A stretch of DNA of 64,000 nt from Modestobacter roseus (GTDB lineage: Bacteria; Actinomycetota; Actinomycetes; Mycobacteriales; Geodermatophilaceae): positions 992,001 to 1,056,000 of the forward strand of contig NZ_VLKF01000001.1 of NCBI RefSeq assembly GCF_007994135.1, in the 5' to 3' direction. The notes beneath the pieces are model-generated. The model was not told where the DNA came from. It was given only the letters and a program-made list of their open reading frames with translations, and did no database searches. The translations under genes and the position numbers were made by a program. Shown here one piece after another: positions 27,496 through 38,192 of the stretch; position 1 is the first letter of the stretch; each line of letters opens with the position of its first letter.

Positions 27496-28127
27496 TCGCC
27501 AGCGTGAGTGGCCGGGTGGCGGCCGTCTCGCCCGACGGTGCGGTCGTCGAGGTCGGCGGGGTCGGGCTCTCCGTCCAGTGCACCCCGGGCACGATCGCCC
27601 GCCTGCAGGTGGGCGAGCAGGCGCGGCTGTCGACCAGCCTCGTCGTCCGGGAGGACTCGCTCACCCTCTACGGCTTCGCCGACGACGACGAGCGGCAGCT
27701 GTTCGAGCTGCTGCAGACCGCCAACGGCGTCGGCCCCCGGCTCGCCCAGGCCGTGCTTGCGATCCACCCGCCCCGCGAGGTGCGCCGCGCCGTCTCGATG
27801 GGCGACCTCAAGGCCCTCATGCAGGTGCCCGGGATCGGCAAGAAGGGCGCCGAGCGGCTGGTGCTGGAGCTGCGCGACCGGCTCGGCACCACCGCCGTCG
27901 ACACCCAGCTCGACGGCCCGCTGCCCGCCGGGCTGGCGCCGGTCACCCCGGTGGCCCCGTGGCGTGACCAGCTCACCGCCGCGCTCGTCGGGCTGGGCTG
28001 GTCCGGCCGCGAGGCCGAGACGGCGCTGACCGCCCTGGAGCCGGTCGCCGACGAGCAGCAGGCCGCCGGCGGGGTGCAGGTCGCGGTCCTGCTGCGCCAG
28101 GCGCTGCAGATCCTGGGCCGGTCCTGA
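27492..28127 (+). CDS. ruvA: Holliday junction DNA helicase subunit RuvA
   Basis: Tetrameric junction-binding subunit, 211 aa. Domain I starts [20 protein letters not shown] with [20 protein letters not shown]. Domain II holds two helix-hairpin-helix motifs ([16 protein letters not shown] and [20 protein letters not shown]). Domain III ([16 protein letters not shown]) contacts RuvB. The ATG overlaps the ruvC stop. Confidence 0.96.
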   Translation: MIASVSGRVAAVSPDGAVVEVGGVGLSVQCTPGTIARLQVGEQARLSTSLVVREDSLTLYGFADDDERQLFELLQTANGVGPRLAQAVLAIHPPREVRRAVSMGDLKALMQVPGIGKKGAERLVLELRDRLGTTAVDTQLDGPLPAGLAPVTPVAPWRDQLTAALVGLGWSGREAETALTALEPVADEQQAAGGVQVAVLLRQALQILGRS

Positions 28128-28147
28128 CATGAGAGGGAGCGGGTCGT

Positions 28148-28187
28148 GAGCATCGCAGCGAGCGCCAGCGAGCGAGGAGCGGAGCGA
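28148..28187 (+). repeat. Dispersed short GC-rich repeat, copy 1
   Basis: GAGCATCGCAGCGAG followed by CGAGCGAGGAGCGGA, inside the 80-base ruvA-ruvB spacer. The same two 15-base blocks occur at 48043-48077 in the tail of rarA. In this copy an open frame of 20 codons runs from GTG 28146 to a TGA overlapping the ruvB ATG; it may mean nothing. Confidence 0.65.
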
Positions 28188-28207
28188 TCCGCGGGAACGG
28201 GGGGCTG

Positions 28208-29332
28208 ATGAGTTCGCCCTTCGACCGGTCGCTGACCGGGGAGGCTGCCGAGGGGTACGGCCGCGACTTCTCCGTCGAGGCCGGCGCCGGTGACGAGGAG
28301 CGCGTCGTCGAGTCGGCGCTGCGCCCGCACTCGCTGGCCGACTTCATCGGCCAGCCGAAGGTGGCCCGCCAGCTCGACCTGGTCCTGGAGGGCGCCAAGC
28401 GCCGCGGCCGCCCGCCGGACCACGTGCTGCTGTCCGGCCCGCCCGGGCTGGGCAAGACCAGCCTCGCGCTGATCATCGGCTCGGAGCTGGGCACCGCGGT
28501 GAAGATCACCAGCGGCCCGGCGATCGAGCGATCGGGCGACCTGGCCGCGATGCTGTCCAACCTCGGGCACGGCGACGTGCTGTTCATCGACGAGATCCAC
28601 CGCATCGCCCGCCCGGCCGAGGAACTGCTGTACATGGCGATGGAGGACTTCCGGGTCGACGTCGTCGTCGGCAAGGGCCCCGGCGCCACCGCGATCCCGC
28701 TGGAGATCAACCCGTTCACCCTGGTCGGTGCCACCACCCGGGCCGGGCTGCTCACCGGCCCGCTGCGCGACCGGTTCGGCTTCGTCGGGCAGATGGAGTT
28801 CTACGAGACCGCCGACCTGCAGCGGGTGCTCGCCCGCAGCGCCGACCTGCTCGGGGTCGAGCTGACCGACGACGGCTCGGTGGAGATCGCCGGCCGCTCC
28901 CGGGGCACCCCGCGGATCGCCAACCGGCTGCTGCGCCGGGTGCGCGACTTCGCCGAGGTGCGCGCCGACGGCCGGATCACCCGCGACGTCGCCCGGGCGG
29001 CCCTGGCCCTCTACGACGTCGACGACCTCGGCCTGGACCGGCTGGACCGGGCCGTGCTCGACGCGCTGGTGACCAAGTTCGGTGGCGGACCGGTCGGGGT
29101 GGCCACGCTCGCCGTCGCCGTGGGGGAGGAGCCGCACACCGTCGAGGAGGTCTGCGAGCCCTTCCTGGTGCGTGCCGGGCTGCTCGCCCGCACGCCCCGC
29201 GGGCGGGTCGCCACGGAAGCCGCGTTCGCCCACCTGGGGCACCCGGTGCCGCGTGGGGGTCCTGCGCTCAGTGGGGGCACAGCTGACCCGCCGTCGGACG
29301 GGGCGTCGTCACAGACCCTCTTCGACGCCTAG
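28208..29332 (+). CDS. ruvB: Holliday junction branch migration ATPase RuvB
   Basis: AAA+ hexameric motor that drives branch migration with RuvA; 374 aa. Walker A is [18 protein letters not shown], Walker [18 protein letters not shown], sensor 1 [20 protein letters not shown] and sensor 2 [21 protein letters not shown] winged-helix domain follows ([20 protein letters not shown]). The C-terminal 35 residues are a disordered Gly/Ser tail ending SSQTLFDA. The start is the ATG at 28208, 80 bases after ruvA. Confidence 0.97.
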   Translation: MSSPFDRSLTGEAAEGYGRDFSVEAGAGDEERVVESALRPHSLADFIGQPKVARQLDLVLEGAKRRGRPPDHVLLSGPPGLGKTSLALIIGSELGTAVKITSGPAIERSGDLAAMLSNLGHGDVLFIDEIHRIARPAEELLYMAMEDFRVDVVVGKGPGATAIPLEINPFTLVGATTRAGLLTGPLRDRFGFVGQMEFYETADLQRVLARSADLLGVELTDDGSVEIAGRSRGTPRIANRLLRRVRDFAEVRADGRITRDVARAALALYDVDDLGLDRLDRAVLDALVTKFGGGPVGVATLAVAVGEEPHTVEEVCEPFLVRAGLLARTPRGRVATEAAFAHLGHPVPRGGPALSGGTADPPSDGASSQTLFDA

Positions 29333-29493
29333 ACTCCTCGGCGCTGGCGCGCAACCCGGCCCGCCCGGGCCGGCACGCCTGGCCCCGGGACCACTCCGCG
29401 TGGATGGGAGTGCCCCGGCGCCGATGTACCCGAGCGGCCCTCCCCGGGCCGCACCGACCGCGCGACCTGTCGCGGTAGAGAGGCTCACCAGTC

Positions 29494-29832
29494 GTGGAAC
29501 AGTTCTTCCCGTTCGTCCTGCTCGCCCTGGCGTTCGTCCTGCTCATCGTGCTGCCCGCCCGGCAGCGCAAGAAGATGCAGGCCAACGCGCAGGCGCTGCA
29601 GGAGTCGCTGACGGTGGGGACGCCGGTCATGCTGACCAGCGGCATCCACGGCACGGTCGCCGGCCTCGGTGACGGGACCGTCGACCTCGAGGTCGCCCCC
29701 GGCGTGGTCGTGACCGTCGCGCGCCCGGCGGTGATGGAGGTCCGCACCCCGGCCGCCCCGGCCGACGGCGCCCCGAACAGCACCGGCGGGACGGTCGACG
29801 GCGACGGCGACCCCACCGACCGCACTCGCTGA
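29494..29832 (+). CDS. yajC: Preprotein translocase subunit YajC
   Basis: Small single-span membrane protein (112 aa) that joins SecDF. The helix FFPFVLLALAFVLLIVLPAR is followed by the conserved basic RQRKKMQANAQALQESLTVG and VMLTSGIHGTVAGLGDGTVD. The C-terminal 25 residues are disordered. The GTG start at 29494 has AGAGAGG 12 bases upstream. The 160 bases before it hold no gene. It is first of yajC-secD-secF, 9 bases from secD. Confidence 0.93.
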   Translation: MEQFFPFVLLALAFVLLIVLPARQRKKMQANAQALQESLTVGTPVMLTSGIHGTVAGLGDGTVDLEVAPGVVVTVARPAVMEVRTPAAPADGAPNSTGGTVDGDGDPTDRTR

Positions 29833-29841
29833 CCCGGGTCC

Positions 29842-31389
29842 ATGGCTGCCCGTCAGCTCGCTGCGCGCCGCTACTTCGCGGCCTTCCTGCTGATCGTCGC
29901 GGGGTTGTACGCACTCGTCTTCCTCACCGGTGACCAGCGCACCCCCCAGCTCGGCCTGGACCTCCAGGGCGGCACCACCGTCACGCTGACCGCCCGCACC
30001 CCCGGTGGTGAGGCCCCGGCTCGCGAGGACCTCGAGCTCGCCCGGCGGATCATCGAGCAGCGGGTCAACGGCCTGGGCGTCGCCGAGGCCGAGGTGGTCA
30101 CCGAGGGCGACAGCAACATCGTCATCTCGGTGCCCGGTGACGACGGCGAGCGCGCCCGCGAGCTGGGCACCACCGCGCAGCTGCGCTTCCGCCCGGTGCT
30201 GCAGGGCGAGGCGGTGACCCCGCCCGCGGAGGACGCCGCGCCGACCGAGGCACCGGCCGAGGAGCCCGCCGAGGAGCAGGTCCCCGACCCGGGCGCGGCA
30301 CCGGTCACCCAGGAGGAGGCCGCCGCGGAGTACGCGACCCTCACCTGCGACGACCAGACGGGCTCCGTGGACCGGGCCGAGGACTTCATCGCCGCGTGCG
30401 GTGAGGACGGCGCGGTCAAGTACCTGCTGGGCCCCTCGGTGCTCGAGGGCACCGACGTCACCGACGCCACGGCCGGCACCCGCGCGGGCACCGGGGAGTG
30501 GATCGTCGACCTGTCGCTGAACAACTCCGGCGCCGACGCGTGGGCGACCTACACCACCGCCAACGTGGGCAACAGCGTGGCGATCACCCTGGACGGCCGG
30601 GTGGTCTCCGCCCCGACGATCAACAGCGCGATCGTCGGTGGCCGCACCGAGATCACCGGCAACTTCAGCCAGGCCGAGGCCACGGAGCTCGCCAACCAGC
30701 TGAAGTACGGGGCGCTGCCGCTGACCTTCGAGCAGGCCACCGCCCAGACGATCACCACCGAGCTGGGGGAGGAGCAGCTGCGCGCGGGGCTCATCGCCGG
30801 CGCCATCGGCGTCGCCCTGGTCTTCGTGTACGCACTGCTGTACTACCGCCTGCTCGGGCTGGTGATGATCGCCAGCCTGCTGCTGTCGGCGGTCGTCGTC
30901 TACGGCAGCCTGGTGCTGCTCAGCCGCGAACTGGGCCTGGCGCTCAGCCTGGCCGGCATCGCCGGGTTCATCGTCTCGATCGGCATCACCGCCGACTCGT
31001 TCGTCGTGTACTTCGAGCGGCTCAAGGACGAGATCCGCGAGGGGCGTTCGCTGCGCAGCGCCGTGCCCCGCGCCTGGGTCCGTGCCCGGCGGACCATCCT
31101 GTCCGCCGACGCGGTGAGCTTCCTGGCCGCGGCGATCCTCTACTGGCTGGCCATCGGTGACGTGAAGGGCTTCGCGTTCACCCTCGGCCTGTCCACCGTC
31201 CTCGACCTCATCGTGGTCTTCCTCTTCACCCACCCGCTGATGGCGGTGCTGAGCCGGGTCAAGTCCTTCGGCTCCAACCGCTTCTCCGGCCTGGGCCAGG
31301 TCGACCGCGGACGCCGCACCGCCCCGGCCACGGCGCGCGAGCCCGAGCTGGTCGGCGCCGGCAGCAGCACGAACGGGAGCACCCGATGA
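29842..31389 (+). CDS. secD: Protein translocase subunit SecD
   Basis: RND-type membrane protein, 515 aa, that pulls translocated proteins across the membrane using the proton gradient. The first helix is FAAFLLIVAGLYALVFLTGD, then GLDLQGGTTVTLTA and RRIIEQRVNGLGVAEAEV. The outer domain contains an acidic low-complexity insertion at about residues 130-160 (PTEAPAEEPAEEQVPDPGAA). Helices 2-6 run from EEQLRAGLIAGAIGVALVFV to FTLGLSTVLDLIVVFLFTHP. Its stop overlaps the secF start. Confidence 0.95.
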   Translation: MAARQLAARRYFAAFLLIVAGLYALVFLTGDQRTPQLGLDLQGGTTVTLTARTPGGEAPAREDLELARRIIEQRVNGLGVAEAEVVTEGDSNIVISVPGDDGERARELGTTAQLRFRPVLQGEAVTPPAEDAAPTEAPAEEPAEEQVPDPGAAPVTQEEAAAEYATLTCDDQTGSVDRAEDFIAACGEDGAVKYLLGPSVLEGTDVTDATAGTRAGTGEWIVDLSLNNSGADAWATYTTANVGNSVAITLDGRVVSAPTINSAIVGGRTEITGNFSQAEATELANQLKYGALPLTFEQATAQTITTELGEEQLRAGLIAGAIGVALVFVYALLYYRLLGLVMIASLLLSAVVVYGSLVLLSRELGLALSLAGIAGFIVSIGITADSFVVYFERLKDEIREGRSLRSAVPRAWVRARRTILSADAVSFLAAAILYWLAIGDVKGFAFTLGLSTVLDLIVVFLFTHPLMAVLSRVKSFGSNRFSGLGQVDRGRRTAPATAREPELVGAGSSTNGSTR

Positions 31390-32852
31390 CCACCCCCCGG
31401 GACGACGCCGGCCAGACGCCCGACCAGGCGCCCGACCAGACGCCCGACCAGACGCCCGGCCAGACCCCGGACCAGGCCCCCGTGCCGGCCGGGTCCGCCG
31501 CCGACGAGTCCGTCGACGACTCGGCGGTGACCAGCCAGGCCACCGAGGACAGCGTCGGTGACCAGGCGCTCGCCGACGCCGGCCTCCCCGCGGAGGGCGG
31601 CGACGCGCGGGGTGCGGCCGGGGCCCGCCCGCCGCACCGGGCGTCGCTGGCGCACCGGCTCTACAACGGCCAGGCCGGCCTGGCGGTCGTCGCCAAGCGC
31701 CGGTTCTGGTTCCGGGTCACCGCCGTCGTGGTGCTGCTCTGCGTGCTGGCGATGGGCGTGCGGGGGTTCAACTTCAGCATCGAGTTCTCCGGCGGGAACA
31801 GCCTGCGGGTGCCGGCCACGAGCGAGCAGCTCGCCGACGTCCGCGAGGCGGCCGAGGGCGCCGGGGCCGACGTGGCCAGCGCCCAGGTCGTCGGCGGTGA
31901 CTCCGTGCTGTTGCGCACCAGCGCGCTGGACAACGACACCGAGCGGGCCGTCGTCGACGCCGTGGCCGAGGCCGCCGGGGTCGAGCCGTCCGCGGTGAGC
32001 CCGCAGTCGGTGAGCGCCGACTGGGGCGGCGACGTCACCAACCAGGCGCTCATCGCGCTGGCGGTGTTCCTGGTCGCCGTCGTCGCCTTCCTCGCCGTGC
32101 GGTTCCAGCCGAAGATGGCCGTCGGGGCGATCGTCGCGCTGCTGCACGACATCGTCGTCACCGCGGGGATCTACGCCCTGGTCGGCTTCGAGGTGTCGCC
32201 GTCCACGGTGATCGGCCTGCTCACCATCCTCGGGTTCTCCCTCTACGACACCGTCGTCGTCTTCGACAAGGTCGACGAGAACGTCAAGGACCTCACGAAG
32301 AGCAACCGGTCGACCTTCACCGAGGCGTCGGACCTCGCGGTCAACCAGACGCTGATGCGCTCGATCAACACCTCGGTCATCGCGCTGCTGCCGGTCGCCG
32401 GGCTGCTGTTCGTCGGCGCCGGGCTCCTGGGCGCCGGCACCCTCAAGGACCTCGCGCTGGTGCTGTTCGTCGGCCTGGCGGCCGGTACCTACAGCTCCAT
32501 CTTCCTGGCCACCCCGGTGCTCGCCGCGCTCAAGGAGCGCGAGCCCGAGCAGCAGGCCCTTCGCAAGCGGGTGCTCGCCCGCCGGGCCTCGGAGGCACGC
32601 AACGCCGGCGTCCCGGCCCCCGGGCCGGTCGCCAGCGCGCGCCGCGGCGGGGCGACCCGCCGGTCGGCGGTGGCCGTCGCCGAGCGCCCCGGCAGCGGTG
32701 CGCTGCCGGCGCGGCCGGAGGCCGACGTCCAGATCGAGTCGCCGTCCTCGGTGCAGGCCGCCCCGGCGCAGCCCGGGGCCGCCCCGGGTGGCGCGAGCGC
32801 GCCCCGCCCGGGGCAGCGGCCGCAGCGACCGGCGGGCAAGAAGCGCCGGTGA
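31386..32852 (+). CDS. secF: Protein translocase subunit SecF
   Basis: Partner of SecD, 488 aa, longer than the usual 300-400. The N-terminal 95 residues are cytoplasmic and disordered and begin with repeats of TPDQ/APDQ. The SecF fold starts at RRFWFRVTAVVVLLCVLAMG with FSIEFSGGNSLRV, then ALIALAVFLVAVVAFLAVRF, ALLHDIVVTAGIYALVGFEV and TILGFSLYDTVVVFDKVDEN. The C-terminal 110 residues are Pro/Ala/Arg-rich and end GKKRR. The apt gene overlaps its stop. Confidence 0.95.
   Translation: MTTPRDDAGQTPDQAPDQTPDQTPGQTPDQAPVPAGSAADESVDDSAVTSQATEDSVGDQALADAGLPAEGGDARGAAGARPPHRASLAHRLYNGQAGLAVVAKRRFWFRVTAVVVLLCVLAMGVRGFNFSIEFSGGNSLRVPATSEQLADVREAAEGAGADVASAQVVGGDSVLLRTSALDNDTERAVVDAVAEAAGVEPSAVSPQSVSADWGGDVTNQALIALAVFLVAVVAFLAVRFQPKMAVGAIVALLHDIVVTAGIYALVGFEVSPSTVIGLLTILGFSLYDTVVVFDKVDENVKDLTKSNRSTFTEASDLAVNQTLMRSINTSVIALLPVAGLLFVGAGLLGAGTLKDLALVLFVGLAAGTYSSIFLATPVLAALKEREPEQQALRKRVLARRASEARNAGVPAPGPVASARRGGATRRSAVAVAERPGSGALPARPEADVQIESPSSVQAAPAQPGAAPGGASAPRPGQRPQRPAGKKRR
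31413..31484 (+). repeat. 12-bp coding repeats in secF
   Basis: Six units of the type CAGACGCCCGAC encode QTPD/QAPD repeats near the SecF N-terminus. The period is a multiple of three, so copy number can change without breaking the frame. Confidence 0.85.
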
Positions 32853-33463
32853 GCACGGGACCTGCCGCCGGTGTCCGCGGTGCCGGGACGCAGGTGCCGA
32901 TCGACGAGCTCATCGCGTCGATCGCGGTCAGCATCCCGGACTTCCCCGAGCCCGGGGTGCTGTTCCGCGACCTCACCCCGGTCTTCGGCGATGCGGAGGC
33001 CTTCCGCCGGGTCGTCGACGCCCTCGCCGAGCCGGCCGGGGTCGACCCGCGGGCGGCTGCCCTCGGCTCCGCGGACGGGACGTCGGACCCGGGCTTCGAC
33101 GTCGTCGCCGGCGTCGAGGCGCGTGGCTTCCTGCTGGCCGCCGCCGTCGCGGTGCGCACCGGCACCGGCGTCGTGCCCATCCGCAAGGCCGGCAAGCTGC
33201 CGCGCGAGCGGGTCTCGGCGGACTACGCGCTGGAGTACGGCACCGCCACCCTTGAGCTGCACACCGACTCCATCCGCCCCGGGCAGCGGGTGCTGCTCGT
33301 GGACGACGTGCTCGCCACCGGCGGCACGCTCGGCGCGGCCGTGGGGTTGCTCGAGCAACTCGGCGGCGTGGTCACCGCGGTGTCGGTGGTGATCGAGCTG
33401 AGCGCCCTCGGCGGGCGCCAGCGGATCGCGCCGCACCCGGTGCACACCCTCTGGACCACCTGA
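32849..33463 (+). CDS. apt: Adenine phosphoribosyltransferase
   Basis: Salvage enzyme joining adenine and PRPP to give AMP; 204 aa. Core runs: IPDFPEPGVLFRDLTPVFGD, VVAGVEARGFLLAAAVAVRT, PIRKAGKLPRERVSADYALE and the PRPP loop VLLVDDVLATGGTLGAAVGL. About 18 extra residues (DPRAAALGSADGTSDPG) split the segment between the first helix and the core strand. The GTG start overlaps the secF stop. Confidence 0.93.
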   Translation: MSTGPAAGVRGAGTQVPIDELIASIAVSIPDFPEPGVLFRDLTPVFGDAEAFRRVVDALAEPAGVDPRAAALGSADGTSDPGFDVVAGVEARGFLLAAAVAVRTGTGVVPIRKAGKLPRERVSADYALEYGTATLELHTDSIRPGQRVLLVDDVLATGGTLGAAVGLLEQLGGVVTAVSVVIELSALGGRQRIAPHPVHTLWTT

Positions 33464-33493
33464 GCCGACGGCACCGGATGACATGATCGGCCG

Positions 33494-35563
33494 GTGAGTC
33501 CAGCAGCTGAGGAGTCCGCGGGCCGGTTCCGCTCCGTCTACCGGCACGGGTTCGCGCGGGTCGCCGCGGTCACCCTGCCGGTGACGATCGCCGACCCCGC
33601 GGCCAACGCCGCCGCCGTGCTGGCACAGGGACGGGAGTGCTCCGCCGAGGGCGTCGCCGTCGCGGTGTTCCCGGAGCTGTGCCTGTCGGGGTACTCCATC
33701 GAGGACCTGCTGCTGCAGGACCCGCTGCTGGACGCCGTGGAGGCCGCGGTCGCCGACGTCGTCGCCGGCTCCGCCGACCTGACCACGGTGCTGGTGGTGG
33801 GCGCTCCGCTGCGCCACCGCAACCGGGTGTACAACACCGCCGTCGTCGTGCACCGCGGCCGCGTGCTCGGCGTCGTGCCGAAGTCCTACCTCCCCACCTA
33901 CCGGGAGTTCTACGAGGGCCGTCAGCTGGCGTCCGGGGTCGACGCCGCCGGTGACGTGCACACCGTGGCGGGGGAGTCGGTGCCCTTCGGCCCGGACCTG
34001 CTGTTCGATGCCGTCGACGTCCCCGGCCTGGTGCTCGCGGTGGAGCTCTGCGAGGACATGTGGATCCCGGTGCAGCCGAGCGCCGAGGCGGCGCTGGCCG
34101 GCGCCACCGTGCTGGCCAACCTCTCCGGCAGCCCGATCACCGTCGGCCGGGCCGAGCAGCGGGCCACCCTGGCGCAGGCGTCGTCGATCCGCTGCCTGGC
34201 CGCCTACGTCTACGCCGCCGCCGGGCAGGGCGAGTCGACCACCGACCTGTCCTGGGACGGGCAGACGATGGTGTGGGAGAACGGCGTCCTGCTCGCCGAG
34301 TCCGACCGCTTCCCCGACGGCCCGCGCCGGTCGGTCGCCGACGTGGACCTGGACGTGCTGCGCGCCGAGCGGGCCCGGATGGGCACCTTCGACGACAACC
34401 GGCGCGCGCTGGCGGGCCGCCCGGAGCACCGGCGGGTGGAGTTCCGGCTGCAGCCCCCGACCGGTGACCTGGGCCTGCGCCGCCGGCTCGACCGCTTCCC
34501 GTTCGTGCCGGCCGACCCGGCACGCCTGGCCCAGGACTGCTACGAGGCCTACAACATCCAGGTCGTCGGCCTGGAGCGGCGGCTGGCCGCCGTCGGCCAC
34601 CCGACCGTCGTCATCGGTGTCTCCGGCGGGCTGGACTCCACGCACGCACTGATCGTGGCCGCCCAGGCGATGGACCGGGCCGGCCGGCCGCGCAGCGACG
34701 TCCTGGCGTTCACCCTGCCCGGCTTCGCCACCGGCGAGGAGAGCAAGACCAACGCCGTCGCCCTCGCCACCGCGCTGGGGGTGACCCTCGAGGAGATCGA
34801 CATCCGCCCCGCGGCCACCCGGCTGCTCACCGACCTGGGCCACCCGGCCGGCCGCGGCGAGCCGGTCTACGACGTCACCTTCGAGAACGTGCAGGCCGGC
34901 CTGCGCACCGACTACCTCTTCCGGCTGGCCAACCAGCGCGGCGGGATCGTGCTGGGCACCGGCGACCTGTCGGAGATCGCGCTGGGGTGGTCGACCTACG
35001 GCGTCGGTGACCAGATGTCGCACTACAACGTCAACGGCGGGGTGCCGAAGACCCTCATCCAGCACCTCATCCGCTGGGTGGTCTCCTCCCGGCAGTTCGA
35101 CCAGCCGGTGCTGGCGACCCTGGAGCGGATCCTGGCCGCCGAGATCAGCCCGGAGCTGGTCCCGGCGGGCACCGGGGAACCGGTGCAGAGCACCGAGGCG
35201 GCGGTCGGCCCCTACGCCCTGCAGGACTTCACGCTCTTCCACGTGCTCCGCTACGGGATGCGGCCGTCGAAGATCGCCTTCCTCGCGATGCACGCCTGGG
35301 GCGACGCCGAGGCGGGGGAGTGGCCGGCGGGCTTCCCGGCCGACCGTCGCGCCGCCTACCAGCTGGGGGAGATCCGGCACTGGCTGGAGGTCTTCTGCCG
35401 GCGGTTCTTCGCCTTCAGCCAGTTCAAGCGCTCCGCGATGCCGAACGGCCCGAAGGTCTCCGCCGGGGGCTCGCTCTCCCCGCGGGGCGACTGGCGGGCG
35501 CCGTCGGACGCGACCGCCCGGGTGTGGCTGGCCGAGCTGGCCCGCGAGGTCCCCCAGAGCTGA
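33494..35563 (+). CDS. nadE: Glutamine-dependent NAD+ synthetase
   Basis: Makes NAD+ from deamido-NAD+, ATP and glutamine; 689 aa, the two-domain form. The N-terminal nitrilase-type amidase (about 20-300) has its triad: Glu in [11 protein letters not shown], Lys in [12 protein letters not shown], Cys in [11 protein letters not shown]. The synthetase domain (about 345-660) has the PP-loop [20 protein letters not shown] and [20 protein letters not shown]. The GTG start lies 30 bases after apt. It stands between apt and relA, which are direct neighbours in many actinobacteria. Confidence 0.95.
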   Translation: MSPAAEESAGRFRSVYRHGFARVAAVTLPVTIADPAANAAAVLAQGRECSAEGVAVAVFPELCLSGYSIEDLLLQDPLLDAVEAAVADVVAGSADLTTVLVVGAPLRHRNRVYNTAVVVHRGRVLGVVPKSYLPTYREFYEGRQLASGVDAAGDVHTVAGESVPFGPDLLFDAVDVPGLVLAVELCEDMWIPVQPSAEAALAGATVLANLSGSPITVGRAEQRATLAQASSIRCLAAYVYAAAGQGESTTDLSWDGQTMVWENGVLLAESDRFPDGPRRSVADVDLDVLRAERARMGTFDDNRRALAGRPEHRRVEFRLQPPTGDLGLRRRLDRFPFVPADPARLAQDCYEAYNIQVVGLERRLAAVGHPTVVIGVSGGLDSTHALIVAAQAMDRAGRPRSDVLAFTLPGFATGEESKTNAVALATALGVTLEEIDIRPAATRLLTDLGHPAGRGEPVYDVTFENVQAGLRTDYLFRLANQRGGIVLGTGDLSEIALGWSTYGVGDQMSHYNVNGGVPKTLIQHLIRWVVSSRQFDQPVLATLERILAAEISPELVPAGTGEPVQSTEAAVGPYALQDFTLFHVLRYGMRPSKIAFLAMHAWGDAEAGEWPAGFPADRRAAYQLGEIRHWLEVFCRRFFAFSQFKRSAMPNGPKVSAGGSLSPRGDWRAPSDATARVWLAELAREVPQS

Positions 35564-35658
35564 CACCCACCCGCCCGGGGGGGACACGATCGGCCGACCC
35601 GCCCCGGGCGCGGCTAGCATGGGATGGGTCCCACCCTCCTCGACAGGCAGGAGCTCAC

Positions 35659-38058
35659 GTGGCCGGTGACGTCGCCGCACCGCGGACGTCCGACGCGCCC
35701 GCCGTCGAGGTCGAGCCGCCCCGCGCGGCCCTGCCCGAGCGGCCGGTCGTCCGCCGTCCCGACGACGTCGCGCCCGAGCCCGGTGGGGACGCCGAGGCGG
35801 TACCCCGCCGGCGGGTCCGGGACCGGCTGGCCCGCCGCATCGTCGCCGGCCAGCGCTCCACCGGCATCCGGCCCGTGCTCGAGCCGCTGGCGGTGCTGCA
35901 CCGGCAGAGCCACCCCAAGGCCGACCTGGCGCTGCTGCAGCGGGCCTACGACGTGGCCGAGGAGGCGCACGCCCCGCAGAAGCGGAAGAGCGGCGACCCC
36001 TACATCACGCACCCGCTGGCGGTCGCGACCGTGCTGGCCGGCCTCGGGATGGACACCACCACGCTGGTGGCCGCGCTGCTGCACGACACCGTCGAGGACA
36101 CCGGCGTCACGCTGGACACCATCCGGGCCGACTTCGGCCCCGAGGTCGCGCACCTGGTCGATGGCGTCACCAAGATCGACAAGGTCACGTTCGGGGACGC
36201 CGCGCAGGCCGAGACGATCCGCAAGATGATCGTGGCGATGTCCCGCGACCCGCGGGTGCTGGTCATCAAGCTCGCCGACCGGCTGCACAACATGCGCACG
36301 CTGCGCTTCCTCCCGCCGGAGAAGCAGGAGAAGAAGGCGCGCGAGACGCTGGAGATCCTCGCCCCGCTGGCGCACCGGCTGGGCATGAACACCATCAAGT
36401 GGGAGCTGGAGGACCTCGCGTTCGCCACGCTGTACCCCAAGCGCTACGACGAGATCGTCCGGCTGGTCGCCGAGCGCGCGCCCTCCCGGGACACCTTCAT
36501 CTCCGAGGTGACCAGCCAGGTCACCGAGCAGCTCAAGGCGTCGAAGATCGAGGCCACCGTCACCGGCCGGCCCAAGCACTACTACTCGATCTACCAGAAG
36601 ATGATCGTCCGCGGCCGGGACTTCACCGACATCTGGGACCTGGTCGGGATCCGCATCCTGGTCGAGTCGGTGCGGGACGTCTACGCCGCGCTGGGCATCA
36701 TGCACGCGCACTGGCAGCCGGTACCGGGCCGCTTCAAGGACTTCGTGGCGATGCCGAAGTTCAACATGTACCAGTCGCTGCACACCACGGTGATCGGCCC
36801 GCAGGGCAAGCCGGTCGAGCTGCAGATCCGCACCCACGAGATGCACCGCACCGCCGAGTACGGCATCGCGGCGCACTGGAAGTACAAGGACAAGCTGCGC
36901 ACCGGCGGCACCCAGGCCGGCCCCGCGCCGGGCACCGCCGGCGACGACATGCTGTGGCTGCGCCAGCTGCTGGACTGGCAGCGCGAGGCGCAGGAGCCCG
37001 GGGAGTTCCTGGAGACGCTGCGGTACGACCTCGGGCCGCAGGAGGTCTTCGTCTTCACGCCCAAGGGCGACGTCATCAGCCTGCCCGGCGAGGCGACCCC
37101 GGTCGACTTCGCCTACGCGGTGCACACCGAGGTCGGGCACCGCTGCATCGGCGCCCGGGTCAACGGCAACCTGGTCTCCCTGGACAGCAAGCTCGCCAAC
37201 GGCGACGTCGTCGAGGTCTTCACCTCCCGCTCGCCGACCGCCGGCCCGTCGAAGGACTGGCTGGCGTTCGTCGGCTCCTCGCGGGCGCGGACCAAGATCC
37301 GGCAGTGGTTCACCAAGGAGCGGCGCGAGGACGCCGTCGAGGCCGGCAAGGACGCGCTGACCAAGGCGATGCGCAAGGCCGGCCTGCCGCTGCAGCGGCT
37401 GCTCGGCGGGGAGGCGCTGGCCACGCTCGCCGCCGACCTGCACTTCTCCGACGTCAGCGCGCTGTACGCCGCGGTGGGGGAGAACCAGGTCTCCGCGGCC
37501 TCGATCGTGGAGAAGCTGCTCACCGCGCTGGGCGGGTCCGAGGGCGCCACCGAGGACATCGCCGAGACCGCGATCCCCACCAAGCGGACGGTCGCCCGCA
37601 CGGCCAGCGGCGACCCGGGCATCGTCGTGCACGGCATGACCGACGTGTGGGCCAAGCTCGCCAAGTGCTGCACCCCGGTGCCCGGCGACGACATCCTGGG
37701 CTTCGTCACCCGCGGTGGCGGGGTGAGCGTGCACCGCACCGACTGCACCAACGCCGCCGACCTGCAGAGCAAGCCCGAGCGGCTGGTGGAGGTCGACTGG
37801 GCCTCCCAGCCCGGCGCGGTGTTCCTGGTGGCCATCCAGGTCGAGGCGCTGGACCGGCACCGGCTGCTCTCCGACGTCACCCGGGCGCTGGCCGACGAGC
37901 GGGTCAACATCCTCTCCGCGTCGGTGCAGACCAGCCGGGACCGGGTGGCGATCAGCCGGTTCACCTTCGAGCTGGCCGACCCCGCCCACCTGGGCGCGGT
38001 GCTGCAGACCGTGCGCAACGTCGACGGCGTCTTCGACGTGGAGCGCGTCACGGCCTAG
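35659..38058 (+). CDS. relA: Bifunctional (p)ppGpp synthetase/hydrolase RelA/SpoT
   Basis: Makes and breaks the stringent-response alarmone; 799 aa. The HD hydrolase domain is intact ([50 protein letters not shown]). The synthetase domain has [29 protein letters not shown] and [20 protein letters not shown]. The TGS domain ([20 protein letters not shown]), a Cys-containing region ([20 protein letters not shown]) and a C-terminal ACT domain follow. A GTG at 35659 with AGGAG 6 bases before it was chosen. The first 60 residues are disordered. Confidence 0.97.
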   Translation: MAGDVAAPRTSDAPAVEVEPPRAALPERPVVRRPDDVAPEPGGDAEAVPRRRVRDRLARRIVAGQRSTGIRPVLEPLAVLHRQSHPKADLALLQRAYDVAEEAHAPQKRKSGDPYITHPLAVATVLAGLGMDTTTLVAALLHDTVEDTGVTLDTIRADFGPEVAHLVDGVTKIDKVTFGDAAQAETIRKMIVAMSRDPRVLVIKLADRLHNMRTLRFLPPEKQEKKARETLEILAPLAHRLGMNTIKWELEDLAFATLYPKRYDEIVRLVAERAPSRDTFISEVTSQVTEQLKASKIEATVTGRPKHYYSIYQKMIVRGRDFTDIWDLVGIRILVESVRDVYAALGIMHAHWQPVPGRFKDFVAMPKFNMYQSLHTTVIGPQGKPVELQIRTHEMHRTAEYGIAAHWKYKDKLRTGGTQAGPAPGTAGDDMLWLRQLLDWQREAQEPGEFLETLRYDLGPQEVFVFTPKGDVISLPGEATPVDFAYAVHTEVGHRCIGARVNGNLVSLDSKLANGDVVEVFTSRSPTAGPSKDWLAFVGSSRARTKIRQWFTKERREDAVEAGKDALTKAMRKAGLPLQRLLGGEALATLAADLHFSDVSALYAAVGENQVSAASIVEKLLTALGGSEGATEDIAETAIPTKRTVARTASGDPGIVVHGMTDVWAKLAKCCTPVPGDDILGFVTRGGGVSVHRTDCTNAADLQSKPERLVEVDWASQPGAVFLVAIQVEALDRHRLLSDVTRALADERVNILSASVQTSRDRVAISRFTFELADPAHLGAVLQTVRNVDGVFDVERVTA

Positions 38059-38131
38059 ACGGCGATCCTCCGGATCGCACCGCGGCCAGGAGCCGTGCCC
38101 CTGCTGAGCTGAGCACAGCCCTCCCGTCGGC

Positions 38132-38152
38132 GAGAGGGGACGAGTCCCCCTC
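38132..38152. terminator. Hairpin between relA and the converging methyltransferase
   Basis: GAGAGGGGA with TCCCCCTC around CGAG, within an outer CTGAGC/GCTCAG pair. It lies in the 134-base gap between converging genes. Confidence 0.5.
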
Positions 38153-38192
38153 CGGGCCCCGCTCAGGAGGACGGTGTCGTACCCCTGGCGGG

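Noticed and set aside
28146-28208. 20-codon frame before ruvB as a leader peptide
   Set aside because: It is made of the dispersed GC-rich repeat, and nothing else supports translation apart from a weak upstream purine run.
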